From NCBI GenBank assembly GCA_036378475.1, contig DASUWJ010000056.1:1-20648 (forward strand): a DNA stretch of 20,648 nucleotides, written 5' to 3'. Each line of letters begins with the position of its first letter. Position 1 is the stretch's first letter. Positions 1 through 7,269 of the stretch are shown piece after piece. The position numbers were made by a program, and so were the translations under genes. Source of the stretch: 13-2-20CM-68-14 sp036378475 (GTDB lineage Bacteria; Actinomycetota; Thermoleophilia; Gaiellales; Gaiellaceae). The notes beneath the pieces are model-generated. The model had not been told where the DNA came from. It was given only the letters and a program-made list of their open reading frames with translations, and searched no databases.

Positions 1-1280
1 CCGAAGGTGATGATCTGGGCGACGCGGTCCCGCCCGTACTTCTCGGCCACGTAGTTGATCACCCGGTCTCGACCTGCGACCGAGAAGTCGATGTCGATGT
101 CCGGCATCGACTTTCGGCCCGGGTTCAAGAAGCGCTCGAAGAGCAGGTCGTACCTGATCGGGTCGATGTCGGTGATCTCCAGGCAGTAGGCGACGAGCGA
201 GCCGGCGGCCGAGCCCCGACCCGGGCCGACCTGGATCCCGCTCCGCTTCGCGAAGGCGATGAAGTCCCAGACGATCAGGAAGTAGTCCGCGAAGCCCATC
301 TCCTTGATCGTCTTCAGCTCGAAGCGCAGGCGCTCGTTCAGTTCCGGCGTCGCCGTCTCGTAGCGCTTTTGCAGGCCTTTCTCGCAGAGCTCGACCAGGT
401 AGTCGAAGGCGTCGCGCTCGTCCGGCACCGGGAACCTCGGCAGCAGGATCTCGCCCAGCGCGAGCTCGACGTTGCAGCGCTCGGCGATCTCCAGCGTGCG
501 CGCGAGCGCCTCCGGATACTCGCCGAAGTCGGCGGCCATCTCGGCGGGCGTCTTGAAGTAGAACTGGTCGGTGTCGAACTTCCAGTGGTTCGGGTTCTTG
601 AGCGAGTCACCGGACTGGATGCAGAGCAGCGCCTCATGCGCGCGCGCGTCCTCGTGCAGCAGGTAGTGCACATCGCCCGTCGCGACGAGCGGCAGCTTCG
701 CCTCGGCCGCCAGCTGCTTGAGCAGCGGGTTGATCCGCTGCTGGATCTCGAGCCCCGCGTTTTGGATCTCGACGTAGGTCGAGTCGGGGCCGAAGATCTG
801 GACCAGCCGGTCGAGATCGGCGGCCGCGTCCGCGGGCCGGTTTTCCTCGAGCGCCTTGGCGACGCGGCCCGAGAGGCAGCCGGAGAGCGCGATCAGCCCG
901 GCCGAGTGGCGTTCGAGCAGCTCCCAGTCGACCCGCGGCTTGTAGTAGTAGCCCTCCAGGTAGCCCGCCGAGGCGAGCTTGATCAGGTTGCCGTAGCCCT
1001 CGTTGTCCTGCGCGAGCAGCGTCAGGTGGGCGTAGCCCTTCTGCTGCAGCCTGCGGTCGTCGGCGACGTAGAGCTCACAGCCGATGATCGGCTTGATCCC
1101 CGGGGCGCTCGCCTCCTTGACGAGCTCGACCGAGCCCGCCAGCGAGCCGTGGTCGGTGAGCGAGACGGCCGGCATCTCGAGTTCAGCGGCCCGAGCCGCC
1201 AGCCCCGGAATGCGGCACGCCCCGTCGAGGATCGAATACTCGGAGTGGACGTGCAGGTGGACGAACGGCGGCTCAGCCAC
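1..1280 (-). CDS. dnaE: DNA polymerase III subunit alpha, N-terminal part (3' end outside window)
   Basis: This is the replicative DNA polymerase catalytic subunit; 426 codons are visible of a protein usually about 1150-1200 residues long. The N-terminus is a PHP domain with HLHVHSEYS (residues 8-16) followed by LTDHGSLAG, both metal-binding motifs of the family. Further on are GPGRGSAAGSL and the C-family polymerase active-site motif PDIDIDF at residues 393-399, with the catalytic aspartates in place. The GTG at 1278-1280 is chosen because it puts the PHP motif at the usual distance from the N-terminus. An ATG slightly upstream (1289-1291) is in another frame. I saw no clear ribosome binding site. 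Whether this is the single housekeeping DnaE or a DnaE2/error-prone copy cannot be settled from the fragment; the intact PHP motif leans to DnaE1. Confidence 0.95.
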   Translation of the reverse strand, partial: MAEPPFVHLHVHSEYSILDGACRIPGLAARAAELEMPAVSLTDHGSLAGSVELVKEASAPGIKPIIGCELYVADDRRLQQKGYAHLTLLAQDNEGYGNLIKLASAGYLEGYYYKPRVDWELLERHSAGLIALSGCLSGRVAKALEENRPADAAADLDRLVQIFGPDSTYVEIQNAGLEIQQRINPLLKQLAAEAKLPLVATGDVHYLLHEDARAHEALLCIQSGDSLKNPNHWKFDTDQFYFKTPAEMAADFGEYPEALARTLEIAERCNVELALGEILLPRFPVPDERDAFDYLVELCEKGLQKRYETATPELNERLRFELKTIKEMGFADYFLIVWDFIAFAKRSGIQVGPGRGSAAGSLVAYCLEITDIDPIRYDLLFERFLNPGRKSMPDIDIDFSVAGRDRVINYVAEKYGRDRVAQIITF

Positions 1281-1508
1281 AGCCGGGCCATTGTAGAAGC
1301 GGCCTCGGCGGTCTCCCGGACGGGCTCCCGGACGCGCCCGTTCTCGCCTGCGGCCAGGTGCTCCAGGCGGCCGTGATCGTCACGGGCGATCGCCGCTGGC
1401 GGCGCTTCGAGCGGGTGCACCTGCCGCCTGAGCCCCCTCTCGCCGGCCGGCCGGACCGCCTGGCCGATCGACCTCGCGGGTCTCTACAGGTACGGCGTCC
1501 GAGACGCC
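1281..1508. other. Intergenic stretch without a recognised gene
   Basis: These 228 bases lie between the deacetylase stop and the dnaE start. All six frames were considered. A plus-strand frame from GTG 1358 has GC-rich third positions for about 35 codons but then runs antisense through the deacetylase and resembles nothing I know. The stretch may hold the dnaE promoter; no convincing -10/-35 pair was found. Confidence 0.4.
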
Positions 1509-2105
1509 TCAGGCAGAAGCGAGCCCGTCGACCGAGACGAGCTCGACACTCTCCGCGCTCAGGGCTCCGAGGAGCGGCGGCAGAGCCGCCGCCGTCACCG
1601 TCGGCCACCCGTGCAGCAGGACGATCGCGTCCGCCCCTCGCTCGCGGAGGCGATCGAGCACGCGCCGCTCGAGCTCCGCCGGCGTTCGGCCTTCCTCCCA
1701 ATCCCGGGGATCGATGTCCCAGCCGACGTGACGGTAGCCCAGCTCCGCGAGCGCGAGCAGGACGCGTGGATCGTCTCGCCCGGCCCCGAAGGGGCAGCGA
1801 AAGAGCGGCCGCGGATCGAGCCCCGTGACCATCCGGATCGTCTGCTCGGCCTTGCGGACGTCCTGCCGGAGCAGCTCGTCCTGGAGACCGTTGAGCGGCG
1901 CGTGGTAGTTCGAGTGGTTGCCGATCGCGTGGCCCGCGGCGGCGATCGCCCGGGCCCGCTCGGAGTTCGCCCGCGCCCAGCGGCCCTGCAGGAAGAACGT
2001 TCCCACCGCGCCCGCCTCGGCCAGGGCGGCGAGGATCCGCTCCTCGACGCCCGGGACGGCTGGCCGCCCGGGAAACTCGGTGTCGAAGGTCAGCGCGACC
2101 CGCAT
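1509..2105 (-). CDS. Polysaccharide deacetylase family protein (NodB homology domain)
   Basis: A 198-residue carbohydrate esterase family 4 type enzyme that would hydrolyse N- or O-acetyl groups from a glycan, with a metal ion held by Asp and two His. The NodB motifs appear in order: TFDTEF (residues 6-11, in place of the usual TFDDGP), HSNYH (64-68, the metal-binding HxxxH), RCPF (103-106), the WDIDPRDW stretch (129-136) and IVLLHGW with His165. The catalytic domain starts at residue 1 and there is no signal peptide or membrane segment, so a cytoplasmic location is predicted, which is less usual for cell-wall deacetylases. It is 109 bases downstream of the acVLRF1 gene on the same strand. 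The natural substrate cannot be named. Confidence 0.88.
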   Translation of the reverse strand: MRVALTFDTEFPGRPAVPGVEERILAALAEAGAVGTFFLQGRWARANSERARAIAAAGHAIGNHSNYHAPLNGLQDELLRQDVRKAEQTIRMVTGLDPRPLFRCPFGAGRDDPRVLLALAELGYRHVGWDIDPRDWEEGRTPAELERRVLDRLRERGADAIVLLHGWPTVTAAALPPLLGALSAESVELVSVDGLASA

Positions 2106-2213
2106 CTACAGCGCGAGCGTCACCTTCGTCGAGCCAGCCGGGCGGTCGGGAGCGAGCGGAAGGCCCATCCGGCACCTCGGGCGCCGCCACCCGCGCGAAC
2201 CGAGGTAGCAGCT

Positions 2214-2840
2214 TCAGCCGAGAGGTTCGCTGGCAAGCTCCGCAGCATAGAGCTCGTAGGGGAGGCGCTCGAGCACCTGCTGGCGCGGCTCGGCGACGGT
2301 GAAGAAGCGAGGCAGGGCCCGCTCGCCGAGCCAGGCGAGCCGCGGCGTCGCTGCCAGCACCTGGCCGACCGCGGCGCGGTCGCCGCCGAGGGCCACGAAC
2401 TCGACGCGCGCCCGCCAGGGCTCGAGCAGGCGAGCGGCGACCTCGGCCGCCTCCTCGATCAGGGCGCGCGCCTGCTCTTCGCGCCGGCGGCGGAACCGGT
2501 TCGCGGAGGAGCCTCCCTTCCTGTGCCGGCCCTTGACGAAGCGGGAGCCGACCTTCGAGGCAAGCAGCCGCTCGCCCTCGAAGACGCCGACCGCGTAGCC
2601 GCCGAGCCGGACGAGCAGCGCCGCGACCAGATGGTCTACGCCGAGCGCCTCGAGCAGGGGTTCGAGCCGGACGCTCTCGTAGACGTGCTCGTGGGCGAGT
2701 CCGAAGGGTGGCCGGACGACGATCAGCTCGTCGGGGAGCTCGATCCGAGCAGCTCCGCCGGCGTAGAGCGTCCGACCCGATCCCCCCTCCAGCGGCGCCA
2801 GGCGCTTGCGGACGTTGTCCCGACCGACGAAGCGCGCCAT
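2214..2840 (-). CDS. acVLRF1-type (Vms1-like) peptidyl-tRNA hydrolase
   Basis: A 208-residue protein of the actinobacterial Vms1-like release factor 1 group, related to eRF1 and to yeast Vms1/ANKZF1, which cleave peptidyl-tRNA on stalled large ribosomal subunits. The key stretch is KGGSSANRFRRRREEQ at residues 108-123. It lines up with the eRF1 GGQSALRF loop, but the glutamine position reads Ser (GGSS). The flanking basic segment (KGRHRKGG) and the following charged helix also match eRF1-type domains. The ATG at 2838-2840 is only 17 bases from the divergent SDR start; a TACTCT hexamer five bases before the ATG on the minus strand could be a -10 box giving a leaderless message. Family assignment is by motif recognition; the role in ribosome rescue is family-based inference. 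Confidence 0.8.
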   Translation of the reverse strand: MARFVGRDNVRKRLAPLEGGSGRTLYAGGAARIELPDELIVVRPPFGLAHEHVYESVRLEPLLEALGVDHLVAALLVRLGGYAVGVFEGERLLASKVGSRFVKGRHRKGGSSANRFRRRREEQARALIEEAAEVAARLLEPWRARVEFVALGGDRAAVGQVLAATPRLAWLGERALPRFFTVAEPRQQVLERLPYELYAAELASEPLG

Positions 2841-2857
2841 GCGGCAGAGTAGGCGTG

Positions 2858-3628
2858 ATGCTCCTCCAGGGCCGAAAAGCGCTCGTCACCGGAGCCTCGA
2901 GCGGGATCGGACAGGCAACGGCGCTCCGCTTCGGTCGTGAGGGCGCGAGCGTGTGCGTCAACTACTACGCCGAGGAGGAGCGCGCGGACGCCGAGGGGAC
3001 TGTCCGGGCGATCGAGCGCGAGGGAGTCAAGGCGCTCGCCCTGCAGGCCGACGTCGGCGACGAGCAGCAGGTAGAACGACTCGTGGCCGGGACGAACGAG
3101 GCGCTCGGGGGCGTCGACCTGCTCGTCAACAACGCGGGGATCGAGAAGCAGATCGCCCTGGTCGAGATGCACCTCGCGGACTGGCAGGCGGTGCTGACGA
3201 CGAACCTGACCGGGGCGTTTCTCTGCCTGCGCGAGGCGGCCAAGCTGATGTCCGCCGCAGGCGGCGGCGTCGTCGTGAACATCTCGAGCGTCCACGAGTT
3301 CATTCCCTGGCCCGGGTTCGCCCACTACTGCGCCTCGAAGGGCGGCATGAAGATGCTGATGGAGACCGCGGCGCGCGAGCTCGCCGACAAGAAGATCCGC
3401 GTCCTCAACATCGCCCCGGGCGCGATCGCGACCCCGATCAACAAGTGGGTGCTCGACGACCAAGAGGCGCGGCACGCGGTCGAGGAAGAGGTCCCGCTGG
3501 GGCGGTTCGGCAACCCGGAGGAGATCGCGGCGGCGGTCGCCTGGGTCGCGAGCGAGGAGGCCTCCTACATCACCGGCACGACGGTCGTCGTCGACGGCGG
3601 CATGTCGCTGTATCCGAAATTCGTCTAG
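2858..3628 (+). CDS. SDR-family oxidoreductase, glucose 1-dehydrogenase-like
   Basis: A 256-residue classical short-chain dehydrogenase. The cofactor motif TGASSGIG is at residues 11-18 and NNAG at 91-94. The catalytic Ser144, Tyr157 and Lys161 lie in SSVHE...HYCASKGGMK. The stretch SSVHEFIPWPGFAHYCASKG and the ending GGMSLYPKF closely follow Bacillus-type glucose 1-dehydrogenases (SSVHEKIPWP, GGMTQYPSF), so NAD(P)+-dependent oxidation of glucose or a related aldose to the lactone is likely. The start ATG 2858 is preceded in frame by GTG 2855, which is equally possible. It converges on the GH15 glucohydrolase gene with overlapping stops, so the neighbour would generate the presumed substrate. 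The exact sugar is not provable from sequence. Confidence 0.88.
   Translation: MLLQGRKALVTGASSGIGQATALRFGREGASVCVNYYAEEERADAEGTVRAIEREGVKALALQADVGDEQQVERLVAGTNEALGGVDLLVNNAGIEKQIALVEMHLADWQAVLTTNLTGAFLCLREAAKLMSAAGGGVVVNISSVHEFIPWPGFAHYCASKGGMKMLMETAARELADKKIRVLNIAPGAIATPINKWVLDDQEARHAVEEEVPLGRFGNPEEIAAAVAWVASEEASYITGTTVVVDGGMSLYPKFV
3625..3628. other. Overlapping convergent stop codons in one CTAG
   Basis: The palindrome CTAG supplies TAG to the plus-strand SDR (3626-3628) and TAG to the minus-strand GH15 gene (3627-3625). The two genes therefore overlap by four bases with no room for an intergenic terminator. Confidence 0.9.
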
Positions 3629-5424
3629 AAGCCGGGCGCGGCGGAGCGGAGCCGCAGGCCGCGGCCCTCACTGAGCAGGAGCGCCGTGCTGACGAGCGCC
3701 AGGTGCGTGAAGGCCTGCGGGTAGTTCCCGAGCTGGCGTCCGGCCACTGGGTCGAACTCCTCGGCCAGGAGGCCGAGGTCGTTCCGCAGGTCGAGCAGGC
3801 GCTCGAAGAGCTCGCGCGCCTCCTCGAAGTGGCCCTGGAGCGCGAGCACCTCGGCGAGCCAGAACGAACACGGGAGGAAGACGCCCTCGCCGGCCGGCAG
3901 GCCGTCGACGCCCTCGTCCGAGTCCGAGCGGTAGCGCATGATCAGACCGCCCCGCGTCAGCTCCCGCCGGATCGCCGCGACGGTCGAGACGACACGCTCG
4001 TCGCTCGCCGGCAGGAAGCCGACGAGCGGCATCTGCAGTACGCTCGCGTCGAGCTCGTTCGTGTCGTAGGCCTGGGTGAAGGCCTGCTTCTCCTCGTTCC
4101 AGGCGCGTGCGAGCACCTCGGCGCGGACCTCCTCCCTGAGCGCCCGCCAGCGCTCGTGCGCACCCTTTCGCCCGAACTCCTCGCAGAAGCGGACGCCGCG
4201 GTCGAAGGCCACCCAGGCCATCACCTTCGAGTGGGTGAAGTGGCGCGGGCGCCCGCGTATCTCCCACAGGCCCGCGTCCTCTTGCCGCCAGCCCTCCTCG
4301 AGCCAGCCCAGCAACGTCCGGATCAGCGACCAGACGTTGTCGTTTATGTCCCCCTCCAGGACACACGTCTGGTAGAGCGCTTCGATCACCTCGCCATAAA
4401 CGTCGAGCTGGAGCTGCTCCGAGGCGGCATTGCCGACCCGTACCGGCCGCGAGTGCTCGTAGCCCGGCAGCCACTCGAGCTCGCGCTCGTCGAGCCGCCG
4501 CTCCCCGGCGAGCCCGTACATGATCTGCAGGTCGGCGGGATCGCCGGCGACCGCGCGCAGGAGCCAGTTCTCCCAGGCCTCTGCCTCCTCGTGGTAGCCC
4601 GAATGCAGCATCGCGAGCAGGGTCAGCGTCGCATCGCGAAGCCAGCAGAAGCGGTAGTCCCAGTTGCGCACGCCGCCGATCTGCTCGGGCAGCGAGCTCG
4701 TGGGCGCGGCCACGATGCCACCCGTGGGCTTGTAGGTGAGCGCCTTCAGGACAAGGAGCGACTGGTGGATCTCGTCGTGGTAGTCACCGGTGTGGCTGCA
4801 CGACTGGGCCCACTCAAGCCAGTAGTTCTCGGTATCGCTCAGGGCCTGCTCCGGGTCGACCTCCTCGGGCAACGACTCGTGAGAAGGAAACCAGGTCAGG
4901 ACGAAGGGGACGCGCTCGCCCTGCTCGAGCGTGAACTCGGACACGGTCGTCATTTGCTCGCCGCGCACCTCGGCCGGGGTGCGAAAGCTGAGCGCGTCGG
5001 GGCCCGCGATCGCGACCCGGGTGTGATCGGTGCGCTGGACCCACGGCACGATCCGGCCGTAGTCGAAGCGGATCCGAAGCTCCGAACGCACGGGCACGGC
5101 CCCCTCGAGGCCCTCGACGATCCGCACGATGTCCGGGGCCCGGCCGCGGGGCGGCATGAAGTCGATCGCGCGGATCGTCCCCGCCTCGGTCTCATAGATC
5201 GACTCGAGGATGAGCGTGTCGTGGCGGTAGCGTCGGCTCACACCGAGATGGCGGGCGCTCGGCGCGAGCAGCCAGCGGCCGTGCTTAGGCTCGCCGAGCA
5301 GAGCGGCGAAGCAGGCAGCCGAGTCGAAGCGGGGGAAGCAGCACCAGTCGACCGAGCCCTCGCGGCTGACGAGCGCGGCAGTCTGCAGGTCGCCGATCAG
5401 GGCGTAGTCCTCGACGTTTGGCAC
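3625..5424 (-). CDS. Glycoside hydrolase family 15 protein (trehalase/glucoamylase-like)
   Basis: A 599-residue full-length bacterial GH15 protein. The N-terminal beta-rich domain begins PNVEDYALIGDLQTAALVS, typical of the mycobacterial GH15 trehalase group. The (alpha/alpha)6 barrel carries GVRNWDYRFCWLRDA (residues 251-265), the probable general acid Glu388 in GLWEIRG, and the probable base in LLAEEFDP (Glu555/Glu556). It would release glucose from trehalose or alpha-glucans by inversion. No signal peptide is present, so it is probably cytoplasmic, which favours trehalose or internal glucans. Start is GTG 5424, nine bases after the cytochrome b stop, so it looks co-transcribed with the molybdenum oxidoreductase pair. 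Trehalase versus glucoamylase cannot be decided here. Confidence 0.9.
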   Translation of the reverse strand: MPNVEDYALIGDLQTAALVSREGSVDWCCFPRFDSAACFAALLGEPKHGRWLLAPSARHLGVSRRYRHDTLILESIYETEAGTIRAIDFMPPRGRAPDIVRIVEGLEGAVPVRSELRIRFDYGRIVPWVQRTDHTRVAIAGPDALSFRTPAEVRGEQMTTVSEFTLEQGERVPFVLTWFPSHESLPEEVDPEQALSDTENYWLEWAQSCSHTGDYHDEIHQSLLVLKALTYKPTGGIVAAPTSSLPEQIGGVRNWDYRFCWLRDATLTLLAMLHSGYHEEAEAWENWLLRAVAGDPADLQIMYGLAGERRLDERELEWLPGYEHSRPVRVGNAASEQLQLDVYGEVIEALYQTCVLEGDINDNVWSLIRTLLGWLEEGWRQEDAGLWEIRGRPRHFTHSKVMAWVAFDRGVRFCEEFGRKGAHERWRALREEVRAEVLARAWNEEKQAFTQAYDTNELDASVLQMPLVGFLPASDERVVSTVAAIRRELTRGGLIMRYRSDSDEGVDGLPAGEGVFLPCSFWLAEVLALQGHFEEARELFERLLDLRNDLGLLAEEFDPVAGRQLGNYPQAFTHLALVSTALLLSEGRGLRLRSAAPGF

Positions 5425-5433
5425 GGGCGAACC

Positions 5434-6057
5434 CTAGGCGGCTTCGCGCCGCTTCGCGGCGGCCCACTTCGCGTGGTGGGCAAGCGCCCAGTCCTCGCGC
5501 ACCCAGCCGCGTGTGATCGCGCTCAGGGAGTGGCGGGTCGGGCCATGGAGCAGCGACAGGTAGAGGTGACCGAGGACGAGGAAGAAGGAGATGTACATCA
5601 GCCAGTCGTGGACGACGAGCGCGTTTTGGAGCCGGAAGGCGTGGTTTCGCTCCCCGTACCAGAGGAAGAAGCCGGTCAGCGTGAAGAGGAAGGCGAGCGC
5701 GGCGGTCAGGATCGCGTTCAGCTTCTGCCCCGCGTTGAAGCGGCCCTGCGGGGCGCCGCGGCGGCGGAGCCAGGCGAGATCGTCGTCGTCGAAGACGTCG
5801 ATCTCGCGCGCGGTCTGGAGCAGACGGCGCCGATCGCCGGCCAGGACGACGAGCGCCAGGGCGAGGAGCCACGCGAGGGCCGTGTACACGTGGATGTCCT
5901 TGAGCAGGGGTCGGCGGCCAACGAGCTGCGCCAGGCTGGGCAGGTAGAGGCAAAGGCCAGAGCCGAGCAGGACGAAGAAGGCGCTCGCGTGCACCCAGTG
6001 CAAGGTCCGCTCCGTGCGGCCGAAGCGCTGCAGGCGCCGCGGGCTAGGAGTAGCCAT
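5434..6057 (-). CDS. Cytochrome b/b6 domain protein (b561/formate dehydrogenase gamma type)
   Basis: A 207-residue integral membrane protein with about four transmembrane helices (roughly residues 22-44, 58-75, 113-134, 147-170). Candidate haem-ligand histidines sit within or beside the helices: His20/His23 (TLHWVH), His56 (KDIH), His150 (VVHDW) and His164 (LGHLY). This pattern fits the prokaryotic cytochrome b561/Ni-hydrogenase-formate dehydrogenase gamma superfamily. Its ATG overlaps the last 14 bases of the upstream molybdopterin oxidoreductase gene, so it is very likely the membrane haem subunit exchanging electrons between that exported enzyme and the quinone pool, much as MsrQ/YedZ partners MsrP/YedY, though it is not itself clearly a YedZ sequence. 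Confidence 0.88.
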   Translation of the reverse strand: MATPSPRRLQRFGRTERTLHWVHASAFFVLLGSGLCLYLPSLAQLVGRRPLLKDIHVYTALAWLLALALVVLAGDRRRLLQTAREIDVFDDDDLAWLRRRGAPQGRFNAGQKLNAILTAALAFLFTLTGFFLWYGERNHAFRLQNALVVHDWLMYISFFLVLGHLYLSLLHGPTRHSLSAITRGWVREDWALAHHAKWAAAKRREAA

Positions 6058-6736
6058 TCGAGTGGCCGACCCAGGCGTTCTGGTCGTAGCCGTTCTGTTC
6101 CCAGTAGCCGAGCGGCTGGGTGGCGACGAATTCCATCCGGGTCAGCCACTTGACCCCTTTGTAGCCATACATCTCCGGCAAGACCACGCGCGCCGGCGCG
6201 CCATGGGGACGGGAGAGAGCCTGGCCGCCGAGCCGGTAGGCGAGCAGCGCGTCCGGCAGCCGCAGCTGCTCGAGCGTGAGCGAGTCCTCGTAGGGCTGCT
6301 CCAGCGAGACGAAGCGAACGGCGGTCGCGGCGGGCAGCGGCTGCACCAGGTCGAACAGGTGCTGGAAGCGCACCCCGCCCCAGTGGACGTTCTTGACCGT
6401 CCAGCCGGTCACGCAGTGGAAGGTCGAGACCTGCTCGGCCCGCGGCAGCGCCGTCAGCTCGTCATAGCTCAGCGTGCGCGGCCTCTTGACGAGCCCGTCG
6501 ATCCGCAGGCGCCAGCTGGCGGGGTCGAAGATCGGCATCGAGCCGGAGATCGTGTAGATCCGCCAGCCCCCGACCGGAATCAGGTTGCCGAGGAGCTGGC
6601 TACCGGCGGAGGTGAGCGGCGAGAGGAAGCTCGCCACCGGGCCTGCCCAAGCGAGCGAGGAGGCGCCGCCCGCGACGAGGAGCAGGAAGCCACGGCGCCC
6701 ATAGTGCCGCTCGCGCGGCTGCTGGGAGTCAGGCAC
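6044..6736 (-). CDS. Tat-exported molybdopterin-dependent oxidoreductase (sulfite oxidase/YedY-like)
   Basis: A 230-residue single-domain molybdenum enzyme. With the GTG start at 6734-6736 the protein opens with a Tat signal, GRRGFLLLVAGGAS (residues 13-26), consistent with folding around the cofactor before export. The oxidoreductase molybdopterin-binding core follows, with the molybdenum-ligating cysteine at Cys108 in STFHCVTGW, then HWGGVRFQHLFD and MYGYKGVKWLTRMEF near the C-terminus. The longer in-frame extension upstream (to 6940) reads as low-complexity arginine-rich sequence and runs across a strong hairpin, so it is not accepted. The downstream cytochrome b overlaps it by 14 bases and is its likely electron partner. 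Substrate (protein methionine sulfoxide, sulfite or another oxo compound) is unknown. Confidence 0.88.
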   Translation of the reverse strand: MPDSQQPRERHYGRRGFLLLVAGGASSLAWAGPVASFLSPLTSAGSQLLGNLIPVGGWRIYTISGSMPIFDPASWRLRIDGLVKRPRTLSYDELTALPRAEQVSTFHCVTGWTVKNVHWGGVRFQHLFDLVQPLPAATAVRFVSLEQPYEDSLTLEQLRLPDALLAYRLGGQALSRPHGAPARVVLPEMYGYKGVKWLTRMEFVATQPLGYWEQNGYDQNAWVGHSNGYS

Positions 6737-6864
6737 GTCGGAGCAATCTTGCCTGGCCTGCCGGTTCTCCCGGGAGGGCCGGCGGAGCGAAGCCGACCCG
6801 GACGCCTGCCGCCTACCGCTGGACCTACCGCCCGCTGACGGCCTTGTTCGTTCCCGGACACGGC

Positions 6865-6891
6865 GAAGGGCGGCCACTGTGGCCGCCCTTC
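6865..6891. terminator. Perfect 13-bp inverted repeat (hairpin)
   Basis: Arms gaagggcggccac and gtggccgcccttc are exact complements around a single central base, giving a very stable stem. There is no T-tract on either side. It lies 129 bases upstream of the molybdenum oxidoreductase start. It may be a terminator of the factor-independent GC-hairpin kind common in high-GC genomes, or part of a structured RNA. Confidence 0.5.
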
Positions 6892-7000
6892 TGCCTGAAC
6901 TAAAGCCCCGTGCGCCTCTGCGGCCAAGACGCCGGGGCACTCGAAAGATCGGTCAAAAGCGCCGCCACCGCCTCCCCCAGCGAGGGGATCTCGCCAAACA

Positions 7001-7031
7001 TGAAGCGGGGCCGCCGCCCGGCCCCGCTTCA
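7001..7031. terminator. Perfect 12-bp inverted repeat (hairpin)
   Basis: Arms tgaagcggggcc and ggccccgcttca flank a seven-base loop. On the minus strand the stem is followed by TGTTTGG, a weak T-rich run, so transcription on the minus strand may end here. No annotated gene ends immediately upstream on that strand, which hints at a short untranslated transcript from the 7030-7220 stretch. Confidence 0.5.
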
Positions 7032-7219
7032 GTCTCCCGTGAGAGAGCCGCAGTAAGTCCTCGAAGCCCCGCCGCAAAGGGGGCTCTTCGGTATGTGGCT
7101 TCCGAGGTCGCCCCCGCCGCATCGGGGCGTCTCTCGGTTGCAGACGCACTATCGCCAAGGGTGGCCGCTTGATCCATCACCCTTCAGCGGTTGACTGCTC
7201 CGCTTCACTCCGGGCAAGC

Positions 7220-7247
7220 GGAGAGAGGCGCTGGCGCGCCTCTCTCC
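7220..7247 (-). terminator. Hairpin terminator after the Cys-repeat protein gene
   Basis: Arms ggagagaggcgc and gcgcctctctcc form a 12-bp perfect stem with a four-base loop, 22 bases downstream of the stop codon of the minus-strand repeat protein. No T-tract follows, as is common in high-GC actinobacteria. Confidence 0.65.
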
Positions 7248-7269
7248 CAAGCGCTGGACGAGGCCGCGA

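Larger units (their letters stand above)
6737..7219. other. Gene-free stretch rich in hairpins; possible noncoding RNA
   Basis: No frame here gives a convincing protein. The stretch contains two long perfect hairpins (annotated separately) and several shorter ones: agcccc/ggggct around 7069-7088, cgcccc/ggggcg around 7109-7129, gcgtct/agacgc around 7126-7147 and ccgctt/aagcgg around 7200-7220. None matches a riboswitch, SRP RNA, tmRNA, RNase P RNA or 6S RNA that I can recognise. It could hold one or more small RNAs, or simply stacked terminators plus the promoter of the molybdenum oxidoreductase operon. Confidence 0.35.

Noticed and set aside
1273..2961. A 562-codon minus-strand open frame
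   Set aside because: It overlaps the deacetylase and acVLRF1 genes out of frame and is mostly Arg/Pro/Ala/Gly. Both real genes have clear motifs in their own frames.
2953..6153. A 1066-codon plus-strand open frame
   Set aside because: It runs through the SDR in another frame and antisense across the GH15 and cytochrome b genes, is low-complexity (Arg/Glu/Gly/Leu) and has no domain. It is an artefact of high GC content.
6871..6881. GCCACTG resembling a cobalamin-riboswitch element
   Set aside because: It is simply the middle of the 27-base perfect hairpin. The B12 box and the other conserved cobalamin-riboswitch segments are missing, and the adjacent gene is not a cobalamin gene.
6737..6940. 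N-terminal extension of the molybdenum oxidoreductase to 298 residues
   Set aside because: It would place 68 arginine-rich residues in front of the Tat signal and run across a terminator-like hairpin. The GTG at 6736 puts the twin-arginine motif at residue 14, as expected.
6953..7180. A 75-codon minus-strand frame within the hairpin region
   Set aside because: It spans the 7001-7031 hairpin, ends in arginine-rich sequence and has no ribosome binding site or family resemblance. A short protein cannot be wholly excluded.
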